NCBI GenBank assembly: GCA_943372555.1
Contig: CALRZB010000013.1
Span: forward strand, 1-23,273
DNA: 23,273 nucleotides
From: JAIXWP01 sp943372555
Lineage (GTDB): Bacteria > Bacteroidota > Bacteroidia > Flavobacteriales_D > Sanyastnellaceae
Direction of reading: 5' to 3'
This document shows positions 15,291 through 23,273 of this stretch, piece after piece. A program made the translations under genes and the position numbers. Position 1 is the first letter of the stretch; the number at the start of each line of letters is the position of its first letter. The notes under the pieces are model-generated. The model worked only from the letters and a program-made list of their open reading frames with translations, searched no databases and was not told the DNA's origin.

Positions 15291-18200
15291 ATTCTTCTGA
15301 TTTCGTATCTGTATTAATTTTCATTAAGTACATTCCACTTGCGTAGTTAGAACAATCTACTTCTAGATTATTTCCGTCTTGAGCATTATGCTTTGTGCTG
15401 TAAACTACTCTTCCCTCTAGGTCGAGAATTTCTATTCGAACATAACTTACGTCAGTATTTACGATACGCACATTGATAGTATTGTCTGCTGGATTTGGAT
15501 ATACCTCAGTAATAAAATCAGCATCAACTAGAGCAGAAGCTCCACGAAGACCACAATCAACAACATCCAAAACAGCAACACCGGAAATAGCCAATGGTGG
15601 GCAATTCGCAAGAATTGCACAGCGGTAAGAAATATTATCCAAAGTATTATTCGCTGTGATAGACAAAACAGTAGTTTTCGCTCCTGAATAAGTCTCGTTG
15701 TTAGAAATGTTCAACCATTTGTTTTGAGGCACATCAAAATACTGCCATTGATAACGAATGGTCATTGGTGCTGATGCAGTGCATGTCATTTGAGTTGTCA
15801 ATCCATTGCAAACTGTAACGTTTGTTGGAGAGGTCAAAACAGTGATAGGACCTGGATTCGACCAAACATTCAATCTCTTAGCAACAGAGTTAATTGGGAA
15901 AGAGCAACTGTTGAATATTTTACAACGGTAGTTGTATCCATTCATTGCCGAAGTTGGCTGTGCAATTCTCAGAACAGAAGTTGTAACACCCAAGAACATC
16001 GATGAGTTCTGAATATTCGTAAACGTTCCTGCGCCGATTTGCTGTTGCCATTGGTATGTAATACCAGGACCAACAACACTAACAGAGAATACAGCAGTAT
16101 CAGAAGTACATGCATTTGCATTTAATGATTGATCAAGGATTGTAGCATTCACATAAAGTTTTACTTCTGCTGAAGTATCTGATGCACAATCGCTATAAGC
16201 AATCATTCGAAACTCATGTCCAGAGAATGAAGCTTTAGCATTATTGATTGTAAGCGTGTCGTTAGTTACATTAGAAAAGTTTGTTCCATTCGTTAAGTTC
16301 GTCCAAGGTGTGATTGAAGTCTTTCTCTGCCAACGATATTTCAAATCCACCCCAGTAGCAGAAGAGGTCATTACAACATCTGTACCCGCGCAAACTATTG
16401 CTTCAGAAGGTTGACTTGTAATTACTGCATCCGGAAGAAGAGTAATAATCTTTGGGACTGTATTTACTATTGGATTAGCACAAGTAGTAGAAATACGGCA
16501 ACGATACTTTCTTTGATTGTAAGACAAATCCCCCAAAATAGAAACTGTAAGGGTATTGGTATTTACACCAGAGTAACGACCAGCATTTGAAAGTGTTATC
16601 CAAGTGCTATTTACTGCATTGAATTCTTGCCATTGGTAAGTCAAATCAATTCCACGAGCATCAACGAAAAATACAGCATCACCTTGCGCGCAGGAGTTAT
16701 TATTTTTTGGCTGCTTAAGAATATGCGTTCCCACTGTAGTGTACAACTCAAGTGTGTCTGTGCAGCCGTTAGTTGTTGTTTTCAATAAATACACAAAAGC
16801 TCCAGTTGCTATAGAATCAGGACGATTGAACGCAGTTGTACATGAAGGGTTTGACCAATATGTAAATACACCTTGCGTAGAATTTGCATCTTGCACTTCA
16901 TGGGCAGTAATATCTACAAATTCAGGCTTACAGACAGGAGTAGGATTCAAAGCGGATAAAATTGGTGAGGTGTAAATCACAACTTCAAATTGTTCTTGAT
17001 CTATTGTTCCACACGTCGTTGTTTTTCTTACATAATAAATACCGGACTGACTAATTTGTGTAGGTGATGTCACTGTATTGAATGAAGCATCTAAATAAGA
17101 AATTGTGCCTATAGATGAATTTGCATCAGCTACGAGTATTGAAGTTGCGTCAATTGTATTTGGTGTGCAAACAGGTGTTGGCAAATTTGACAAAGTCAAA
17201 ACAGGAGTCGTATTTACCGTTAGCGTCATTGGATTCGAAAATGCAAGTGTAGGATTGTATGTTCCTTGAATTCTGCATCTGTATCTCTTTTGATTCATCG
17301 CGCTTGTAACCGAATTGATAGTAAGAGAGGCAGTAGCTGCGTTGGCATAGATAGAACCTGTTGTTGGTAGATTAGCCCAAATGTTTGGACTTGTTTCTTC
17401 TTGCCATCTGTAAGCCAATCCACATCCTTTAGCAAGGCAAGAAATTGTAGCAGAAACACCAGGACAACCTATTAAATTAACTGGTTGATTAATAAAAGAA
17501 ACAGGACTATTCGATGTTACAATTTCAGTTGCCGAAGTAGCAACGCATCCGAGACTATTCGTTGTTACAACGCTATATGTACCGGCTGCATTTGCAGTAT
17601 ACGTATTATTAGTAGCATTATTAATTGGATTACTTCCTAATCTCCACTGATAAGTATAACCTGAATATGAAGTTACAGACATAACAGTAGTTTGATTTGT
17701 TCCACACATCTGTGAATTGGTTGAAGAAATCACAGGAACAAATGATGAGCAAAATGTAAATAAGCCGAATGTTGTTCCTATCCACAATTTTCCATTACTT
17801 GCGGTTGACAAAGAAAGAATATCATTATTAACCAAACCAGAATTTGAAGATGTGTAAGATCCTGATTGGCTTGGAGTATAGTAATTCAACCCAAAAGAAG
17901 TTCCAATCCATAGAGTACCATCGCTGGAAAACTTAAGATCCGTGATTGTATTTGAAGTTAAAAAAGACACTCCTGATTGGAATAATGAATACGTTGGATT
18001 TTCATAGCGAATTAATCCAGATGAAACGGTTCCCAGCCAAGCATTACCCGCAGAATCAAACTCTACGCAATTGACGCCTTGATTGAAGAGAGTATTGTTT
18101 GCATCCAATGCATTCCATGTAGTACCATTAAAAATGTAAGTACCACTTACTCCAACAACCCAAAGATTGCCATTAGAATCTGTATCTGCATCAAGTAAAT

Positions 18201-18690
18201 TATTTCCGCTAAAACCAGAATTACTTGCATTGAAAAGTGTAAATGAACCAGAGGAATATCGCAAAATACCGCCTCCTTCAGATACGGCCCATACATCTCC
18301 GTTTGATGATATTTCGATTGAAATAATTCTGTTCTGAACCAACGGAGTGTTCGTCGAGTTGTATGTAGTCCATGATGTTCCATCAAATAGAACTAGACCT
18401 TCATCGGTTCCGATCCAAACTTGACCTGATGCTGATTCTTCAATCGCATTTATATTGTCGCTTGGGATTGGTACATTGAAGGAATTGTAAGAGACCCAAG
18501 AGTTGGAAACTAGCGCATTGATGCCGCTCGAATGTCCAACCCATAGCTGCCCATTTGATCTAGCGCAAACGGATTTGATATCATCACCTATTAATCCCGA
18601 CGTTGCGGAAGTATAGGAAGTCCAAATCAACGACTGCCCGTAACATTGCCCTAACATTAGGACAAACAAAAGAGTGCAAATATTTCTCAT
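15265..18690 (-). CDS. T9SS-secreted seven-blade propeller and Ig-like domain protein
   Basis: An 1141-residue secreted protein. Residues 1-19 are a signal peptide (ending CYGQ). Residues about 35-312 form a Reg_prop-type propeller of seven repeats, each with an LWVG/VWIG/AWLG-like core at 49, 91, 133, 177, 217, 260 and 302, about 42 residues apart. Residues about 320-1060 are a string of Ig-like domains. Several share Cys, YxWQ and YRCRI marks (for example YRWQEET, YQWQEF, YQWQQQ, YQWQYF), and two shorter ones near 494-655 are of another Ig-like type. The C-terminal 80 residues (1062-1141) are a type A T9SS sorting domain with EVYPNPADNT, VRIEILDLEGRVVY and YASGMYLMKI. The protein should be exported by T9SS and anchored or released at the surface. 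Reg_prop propellers are best known as sensor domains of hybrid two-component proteins, so a binding role here is inferred. Confidence 0.92.
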   Translation of the reverse strand: MRNICTLLFVLMLGQCYGQSLIWTSYTSATSGLIGDDIKSVCARSNGQLWVGHSSGINALVSNSWVSYNSFNVPIPSDNINAIEESASGQVWIGTDEGLVLFDGTSWTTYNSTNTPLVQNRIISIEISSNGDVWAVSEGGGILRYSSGSFTLFNASNSGFSGNNLLDADTDSNGNLWVVGVSGTYIFNGTTWNALDANNTLFNQGVNCVEFDSAGNAWLGTVSSGLIRYENPTYSLFQSGVSFLTSNTITDLKFSSDGTLWIGTSFGLNYYTPSQSGSYTSSNSGLVNNDILSLSTASNGKLWIGTTFGLFTFCSSFVPVISSTNSQMCGTNQTTVMSVTSYSGYTYQWRLGSNPINNATNNTYTANAAGTYSVVTTNSLGCVATSATEIVTSNSPVSFINQPVNLIGCPGVSATISCLAKGCGLAYRWQEETSPNIWANLPTTGSIYANAATASLTINSVTSAMNQKRYRCRIQGTYNPTLAFSNPMTLTVNTTPVLTLSNLPTPVCTPNTIDATSILVADANSSIGTISYLDASFNTVTSPTQISQSGIYYVRKTTTCGTIDQEQFEVVIYTSPILSALNPTPVCKPEFVDITAHEVQDANSTQGVFTYWSNPSCTTAFNRPDSIATGAFVYLLKTTTNGCTDTLELYTTVGTHILKQPKNNNSCAQGDAVFFVDARGIDLTYQWQEFNAVNSTWITLSNAGRYSGVNTNTLTVSILGDLSYNQRKYRCRISTTCANPIVNTVPKIITLLPDAVITSQPSEAIVCAGTDVVMTSSATGVDLKYRWQRKTSITPWTNLTNGTNFSNVTNDTLTINNAKASFSGHEFRMIAYSDCASDTSAEVKLYVNATILDQSLNANACTSDTAVFSVSVVGPGITYQWQQQIGAGTFTNIQNSSMFLGVTTSVLRIAQPTSAMNGYNYRCKIFNSCSFPINSVAKRLNVWSNPGPITVLTSPTNVTVCNGLTTQMTCTASAPMTIRYQWQYFDVPQNKWLNISNNETYSGAKTTVLSITANNTLDNISYRCAILANCPPLAISGVAVLDVVDCGLRGASALVDADFITEVYPNPADNTINVRIVNTDVSYVRIEILDLEGRVVYSTKHNAQDGNNLEVDCSNYASGMYLMKINTDTKSEEFKIAVQHH

Positions 18691-18713
18691 GGTAATTTTT
18701 GGTAATTGAAAAT

Positions 18714-18721
18714 CAAAACTA
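18714..18721 (-). promoter_or_regulatory. -7 promoter box of the propeller gene
   Basis: TAGTTTTG on the minus strand matches the Bacteroidota TAnnTTTG -7 consensus exactly and lies 23 nt upstream of the propeller gene's start codon. No TTG is seen at the -33 distance. Just upstream, 18722-18739 is a small inverted repeat (CATTCT and AGAATG around CAAAAA) that would fall between the -33 and -7 positions. Confidence 0.4.
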
Positions 18722-18916
18722 CATTCTCAAAAAAGAATGAGATACACGCGACAGTTATATTTAGATTAATACATTTTCTATAGACCCGAGTTGTGTTAAC
18801 CTTAGGTTATCCATTTCCTTACAAATTATTACCATATAAAAAAACAAACACGGAAATTCCCTTTATCAATAACAAAAACGTAATACTTCCACTCCGCGTA
18901 AAAGAAAGGACTGAAA

Positions 18917-18924
18917 TACTTTTG
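18917..18924 (+). promoter_or_regulatory. -7 promoter box of the TonB-dependent receptor gene
   Basis: TACTTTTG matches TAnnTTTG exactly and is followed by TAGC, a common Bacteroidota promoter context. It lies only 16 nt before the start codon, so the leader would be very short. No -33 TTG is evident at the expected distance. Confidence 0.4.
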
Positions 18925-18940
18925 TAGCAAAGCCAAAACC

Positions 18941-21769
18941 ATGTTTAATAAGTACATTCTAATCATTTTTCTAAGCGTTTTTTCATTCATTTCAGCCTAT
19001 TCTCAAACGGGAATAATAAAAGGTGTCGTAGTAGACTCCACAATGAACGAAACCATCGTAGGCGCTCAGATTTTCATTGAAGAAAAGCAAATGGGTGCAT
19101 ACTCAGACTTGGATGGATCCTTCAAAATTGCAGGTTTACCAAGCGGGAAATACAGCGTGAAAGTTAGTTTCATCGGATTCAAAACCAAATTATTCAGTGA
19201 TGTTACGGTGAAGGATGGATTCGAAACTTCTTTGGACACCATTTACATGACCACCGGAGATCTGAAAGTCATTGAAATTATTTCAGAAAGAATTACTAAC
19301 TCAAGCACTGCAGTCGTTGTAGAGGTCAAGAATAGTGACGCTGTTGCAAACGGAATTAGTGAGGAACAAATAAAAAAGAGTCAGGATACAAATGCTGCAG
19401 AGGCGTTGAAGCGCGTTCCTGGTATCACACTTGTCGACAATCGATTTGTAATGGTTCGAGGCTTGACAGAAAGATACAACAACGTATTGCTTAACAACGC
19501 TTCAACACCTAGCAGTGAATCAGACGTCAAGGCATTTTCTTTTGACATCATTCCATCCTCGGTGATTGATAGAATGCTAATATTCAAATCTGCATCTCCA
19601 GACCTTCCTGGTGAATTTGCTGGTGGTGTCATTAAAGTGTATACCAAATCTATTCCGGACAAAGATTTCATAAACATAGGTTTCTCTCTTTCATATCGAG
19701 GACAAACAACCTATCAACCCTTTTTAGAACAGCAACAAGGCAAGTATTCTTGGGCTGGATATGATGACGGCACATACAAAATGCCTTCAGGATTGCCACA
19801 AAACTTAGGGGTAATTACGGATATACCAGAAATTGAAAAATATAGTTCTTCTTTCAATAACACTTGGCTTGCAACTGAAGGAATGGCTCTGCCTGACAAA
19901 AGATTCTCTTTCAGCATGGGTAAAAGAAGAAAATTTGGAGAGAAAAACAGAGACTTCGGTAGCGTAACATCTATCACCTATGCCAATACAAGGGCAATAA
20001 CCTATAGTACTAGAGAATTGAAGTACCCGGAGATTGAAAGTACTTCTCCAATTTTTAAGTTTAATGAAAAAAACTATAATCACTCAGTAAGAATTGGTAT
20101 TCTTCAAAATTTCTCTTTGAGATTAAATAAGAATCACGCAATTCAATTGAAGACTTTGTACAATCACATTGGAATGAATACTTTGCTTTACAGAGATGGA
20201 TATTGGGATGATATTTTGGCGAATATGCAAGACTATACCTTGGCAAATCAGTTCAGAGGAATTTTGTCAACTCAACTAATGGGAGAGCATACTTTCAGTC
20301 CTTCAATTAATATGGATTGGATTGTAAGTTATTCGTCAACTCGTAAAGATGAGCCCGATACTCGCCGCTACCGTCAAATCAGAAACGTGGAAGCAGCCGA
20401 AGACGCGCCATATACAAATCAAATCACATTCAGTACAGCTTCTTCTGTTGTGAATCCGTTTACTTTCGGTCGACTTTTTTCTGAAACTAAAGAAGATATG
20501 ATGGTGGGTGGTTTCAACTTATCCTACGAACCGATTTTTGAAAAAATGCCAAACTTTACTCCTAAAGTAAAAGTGGGCACATACTACGAAAGAAAAGACC
20601 GTGAGTTCTTTGTGCGCAATATTGGATTCAACACACAAAATATTGCCTTGCAAAGCCAGTCCTTGAATGAACTATTTACAGACGCTAACTTCTCTAACCA
20701 CTCTACAGGTCTTAATGTGGGAGAAGATACACGTCCTGACTACGCATACACAGCATCAAATGAATTGCTTGCAAATTATATCAGCTTAACATTACCAATT
20801 AAGAAATTCAAAATCATCGGTGGTGTTCGTGTAGAGGATAATACACAGCACCTTGAGAGTTTATCATTACAGGTTAATCCTGATGGAAGCTTCAGAAAAG
20901 TCATAGTTGATAGCCCTATCGTTTCAGTTCTTCCTTCTGTAAACGTTAACTATGAATTCAATGAAAAATCATTGGTAAGAGCTGGTTATTCTAAGACGAT
21001 TAACCGTCCTGAGTTTAGAGAGATTTCACCATTGGCTTATTTCGACTTCAATCTATTCGTAGTAAATGAAGGTAACCCTGAATTGAGAACTCCGAAGATT
21101 GAAAACTATGATATTCGTTATGAATTCTATCCTACTCCTGGTGAATTACTTTCAATTGGTGCGTTCTATAAGTCATTCCAAGATCCTATTGAATCTTATT
21201 TCCTTATTGCGACTAACCCGTCATTCTCATACCTGAATGCAATTTCATCTGAAAGCTATGGCTTAGAAGCTGAAGTTAGAAAAAACATGGCTAGCGTATT
21301 TAATGACAGACGAATAATCAAAGACATTGACGTAATATTCAATGGATCTATTATCAAGAGCCAAGTAAACCTTGCTGCGACATTGCAAGACCAGGCAACC
21401 GAACGCCCGATGTTTGGTCAGTCGCCCTACATCTTGAATACATCTCTTCAATACAACAACGACACTACTAATCTCTCGATTGCGATTACGCACAATATCA
21501 TTGGTCGTCGTCTATTCTTGGTGGGTAATATTGACCGACCAGACGTTTATCAAATGCCTAGACATCAATTGGACCTTACTGTTACAAAGACAATCAAAGG
21601 CAATGTTGAACTTAAAGCAGGTGTTTCTGATTTATTGAATGCTACACAATACTTTACACAAGACTATAATAAAGATGGCAAGTTTGAAACCACTGGAACA
21701 AACGATGCTCAGTTTATGACACAAAGAAGAGGAGCATATTTCACCTTTGGAATAACGGTGAAGCTCTAA
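18941..21769 (+). CDS. TonB-dependent outer-membrane receptor
   Basis: A 942-residue receptor for TonB-driven uptake across the outer membrane. Residues 1-22 are a signal peptide (ISAYSQ). Residues about 24-103 are a carboxypeptidase-regulatory-like domain (GIIKGVVVDSTMNETIVGAQ, DLDGSFKIAGLPSGKYSV). The plug is at about 125-238 and contains AAEALKRVPGITLVDNRFVM, VRGLTERYNNVLLNN and PDLPGEFAGGVIKVYTK. The rest is a beta-barrel ending in YFTFGITVKL, a proper last strand. No SusD-like partner is present, so it is not a standard polysaccharide-utilisation SusC/D pair; the substrate is unknown. An intrinsic terminator lies 28 nt after the stop, so it is probably a single-gene transcript. The C-terminal half uses more GGT, CGT and AAC codons than the polysaccharide operon, which suggests good expression. 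Confidence 0.93.
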   Translation: MFNKYILIIFLSVFSFISAYSQTGIIKGVVVDSTMNETIVGAQIFIEEKQMGAYSDLDGSFKIAGLPSGKYSVKVSFIGFKTKLFSDVTVKDGFETSLDTIYMTTGDLKVIEIISERITNSSTAVVVEVKNSDAVANGISEEQIKKSQDTNAAEALKRVPGITLVDNRFVMVRGLTERYNNVLLNNASTPSSESDVKAFSFDIIPSSVIDRMLIFKSASPDLPGEFAGGVIKVYTKSIPDKDFINIGFSLSYRGQTTYQPFLEQQQGKYSWAGYDDGTYKMPSGLPQNLGVITDIPEIEKYSSSFNNTWLATEGMALPDKRFSFSMGKRRKFGEKNRDFGSVTSITYANTRAITYSTRELKYPEIESTSPIFKFNEKNYNHSVRIGILQNFSLRLNKNHAIQLKTLYNHIGMNTLLYRDGYWDDILANMQDYTLANQFRGILSTQLMGEHTFSPSINMDWIVSYSSTRKDEPDTRRYRQIRNVEAAEDAPYTNQITFSTASSVVNPFTFGRLFSETKEDMMVGGFNLSYEPIFEKMPNFTPKVKVGTYYERKDREFFVRNIGFNTQNIALQSQSLNELFTDANFSNHSTGLNVGEDTRPDYAYTASNELLANYISLTLPIKKFKIIGGVRVEDNTQHLESLSLQVNPDGSFRKVIVDSPIVSVLPSVNVNYEFNEKSLVRAGYSKTINRPEFREISPLAYFDFNLFVVNEGNPELRTPKIENYDIRYEFYPTPGELLSIGAFYKSFQDPIESYFLIATNPSFSYLNAISSESYGLEAEVRKNMASVFNDRRIIKDIDVIFNGSIIKSQVNLAATLQDQATERPMFGQSPYILNTSLQYNNDTTNLSIAITHNIIGRRLFLVGNIDRPDVYQMPRHQLDLTVTKTIKGNVELKAGVSDLLNATQYFTQDYNKDGKFETTGTNDAQFMTQRRGAYFTFGITVKL

Positions 21770-21796
21770 AAAAGAGAATTATACATTTCATAAGTT

Positions 21797-21827
21797 ACGC
21801 CTGCGTTATGCAGGCGTTTCTTTTTTT
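21797..21827 (+). terminator. Intrinsic terminator after the receptor gene
   Basis: A perfect 8-bp stem, ACGCCTGC (21797-21804) and GCAGGCGT (21810-21817), encloses a 5-nt loop (GTTAT) and is followed by TTCTTTTTTT. It lies 28 nt after the receptor stop codon and is the strongest terminator in the window. It separates the receptor transcript from the next gene. Confidence 0.92.
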
Positions 21828-21977
21828 ATGAATTTCCGAAAAATTGACTTAACAACCCAATCACAAACAGACCCAAAAAGATTGTTTTATTTAAACTTAA
21901 ATAATACTGCGGTAATTCTCTAGGAGTGATCAAAGCCCATTTTTGCTCCATCAATTCTATAAACAAAAAAAATCAAA

Positions 21978-23273
21978 ATGAAAAAAGTTTTACTTCTTGC
22001 AATTTTGGGTTTGATGATCAGCTTTTCAGCTAAATCTCAAATCACTTATTCTTCAGACAACGGAGCTGGTGATACACTTTTCACAGTATCTGGTACATTG
22101 GTTGGAACTGGAACAGGTCTAGCTAAGAACATCTATTTTAAAAAGAACCACCAATACCTATTGACTGGTTATGTTTTCGTTGACAGCTTGTCTACACTTA
22201 ACATCGCTGCTGGTACTGTAATCAAAGGTGACAAGGCTACTAAAGGTACTTTGATCATCAAGCGTGGTGCTAAAATCAAAGCTTTGGGTACAAACGTTGA
22301 TCCAATCATCTTCACTTCTGCATTGCCTGCTGGTGAGCGTGCTGCTGGTGACTGGGGTGGACTAGTTATTTGCGGTGCTGCTCGTAACAACATCGGAACT
22401 AACGTTCAATTGGAAGGTAACTACGGTGCATTCCACGGTGGTACTAACGATCTAGACAACTCAGGTACAATGAAATTCGTTCGTATCGAGTACGCTGGTA
22501 TCGCTCTTAACCCAAACCAAGAGATCAACTCTTTGACTCTAGGTTCAGTTGGTAGTGGAACAATTCTTCACCACATCATGGTATCTTTCGCAGGTGATGA
22601 TAGCTACGAGTGGTTCGGTGGTAAAGTAAACTCACGTTACCTTATCGCTTACAACGGTGTTGATGATGATTTCGATACTGACAACGGTTTCTCTGGTTTC
22701 AACCAGTGGGGTATCGGTCTTCACAACGATCCAAACATCGCTGACGTTTCTAAAACTAACGGTTTCGAATCAGATAACAACTCTGCTTCATCTTCTGCAA
22801 CTCCAAAAACAACTGCTGTATTTACAAACTACGCAATGTTTGGTCCTTCAGCTCCTGGTGTAACTACTATAAATTCTAACTTCCAAGCTGGTGCTCACAT
22901 CAGAAGAAACTCTGAACTTGGTATCTATAACTCAGTTTTCGCTAACTGGCCTAAAGGTTTGATCGTTGATGGTGCTACTACTATCGCTAGCGCAAACACT
23001 GGTCTTGTTGAATTCCGTAACAACGCTATGGCTAACAACGTTGCTACTTACAACGAAGTTGGTGGTACTATCACTGGCGGTATCACTGCATGGGCTGACG
23101 CTCAATTGGATACTACTTATGCTGCTTACGCTGATTTGAAATTCCAAAATCCTTATGGTGTTTCTCCATTGGCTCGTAACTTTGCTACTAAATATGGTCA
23201 GTCTCCACTACGTTATGGCGCTAGCTATTCTAGCACACGTTTGACTTTACCAACTGGTGCTTCTGGTGCTGGT
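21978..23273 (+). CDS. Secreted right-handed beta-helix-like protein, 3' end missing
   Basis: The frame starts at the ATG at 21978 and stays open for 432 codons to the right edge. Residues 1-20 are a signal peptide (MKKVLLLAILGLMISFSAKS, then Q). The mature part has short, regularly spaced beta segments typical of a parallel beta-helix or pectate-lyase-like surface protein (for example LNIAAGTVIKGDKATKGTLI, then WGGLVICGAA and FVRIEYAG). A T9SS sorting domain may follow beyond the edge. Codon use is very different from its neighbours: Gly is mostly GGT, Asn mostly AAC, Arg mostly CGT, Ile often ATC, Phe mostly TTC, a sign of high expression. A near-match -7 box (CATTTTTG, 21938-21945) lies about 33 nt before the start. 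Function is unknown; a link with the upstream receptor is possible but they are separated by a terminator. Confidence 0.85.
   Translation, partial: MKKVLLLAILGLMISFSAKSQITYSSDNGAGDTLFTVSGTLVGTGTGLAKNIYFKKNHQYLLTGYVFVDSLSTLNIAAGTVIKGDKATKGTLIIKRGAKIKALGTNVDPIIFTSALPAGERAAGDWGGLVICGAARNNIGTNVQLEGNYGAFHGGTNDLDNSGTMKFVRIEYAGIALNPNQEINSLTLGSVGSGTILHHIMVSFAGDDSYEWFGGKVNSRYLIAYNGVDDDFDTDNGFSGFNQWGIGLHNDPNIADVSKTNGFESDNNSASSSATPKTTAVFTNYAMFGPSAPGVTTINSNFQAGAHIRRNSELGIYNSVFANWPKGLIVDGATTIASANTGLVEFRNNAMANNVATYNEVGGTITGGITAWADAQLDTTYAAYADLKFQNPYGVSPLARNFATKYGQSPLRYGASYSSTRLTLPTGASGAG

Larger units (their letters stand above)
18691..18940. other. Divergent intergenic region between the propeller and receptor genes
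   Basis: This 250-bp AT-rich spacer separates two genes that point away from each other. It holds one perfect TAnnTTTG box for each direction and a short inverted repeat beside the minus-strand box. I see no RNA gene, no long repeat and no terminator in it. Confidence 0.6.

Noticed and set aside
16739..16975. Plus-strand open frame within the propeller/Ig gene
   Set aside because: It is antisense to well-defined Ig-like domains, with no start context or domain of its own.
18941..23273. A SusC/SusD polysaccharide-utilisation locus
   Set aside because: The receptor has the regulatory N-terminal domain, but the next gene is beta-helix-like with no lipobox or SusD features, and the two are separated by a strong terminator.
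1..23273. CRISPR arrays, insertion sequences, integrases, tRNA genes
   Set aside because: No regularly spaced short repeats, transposase or integrase reading frames, terminal inverted repeats or tRNA cloverleafs were found; the only clear DNA-level repeat is the domain duplication at the left edge.

Overview
The window comes from a member of the Bacteroidota, most likely a flavobacterium-like (possibly Crocinitomicaceae-type) lineage. The evidence is a type A C-terminal type IX secretion (T9SS) sorting domain, a TonB-dependent receptor with the carboxypeptidase-regulatory N-terminal domain usual in this phylum, Cys-rich GCxDxxACNYD modules, near absence of Shine-Dalgarno sequences, and TAnnTTTG -7 promoter boxes. 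The DNA is AT-rich. No RNA genes, insertion sequences or CRISPR arrays were seen.

Layout. (1) Positions 1-1192, minus strand: the N-terminal part of a large secreted protein built of lamin-tail-like domains separated by a Cys-rich MopE-type module; it runs off the left edge. (2) Positions 1451-15290, plus strand: twelve tightly packed genes forming one apparent operon for making and modifying an extracellular polysaccharide. In order: MBOAT O-acyltransferase, SGNH-like partner, duplicated outer-membrane barrel, Wzx-type flippase, two sulfotransferases, Wzy-type polymerase, clan GH-A glycosidase lipoprotein, two more sulfotransferases, GT4 glycosyltransferase, DUF1972/GT4 glycosyltransferase. 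Most junctions are ATGA, TAATG or TTGA overlaps or gaps of 1-2 nt. (3) Positions 15265-18690, minus strand: a 1141-residue secreted protein with a seven-blade propeller, several Ig-like domains and a T9SS sorting domain; it overlaps the last operon gene tail to tail by 26 bp. (4) Positions 18941-21769, plus strand: a TonB-dependent receptor followed by a strong intrinsic terminator. (5) Positions 21978 to the right edge, plus strand: a secreted beta-helix-like protein with strongly biased codon use, open at the 3' end.

How the genes work together (inference): the two glycosyltransferases help build a lipid-linked repeat unit, the flippase moves it across the inner membrane, the Wzy-type protein polymerises it, and the polymer is decorated with sulfate by four PAPS-dependent sulfotransferases and with acetyl groups by the MBOAT/SGNH pair. 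The lipoprotein glycosidase and the barrel would act in trimming, release or outer-membrane passage. The priming transferase, a Wzc-type co-polymerase, a Wza-type export channel and the PAPS-synthesis genes are not in the window and must lie elsewhere. The main point of interest is this compact locus predicted to make a sulfated and O-acetylated bacterial exopolysaccharide.
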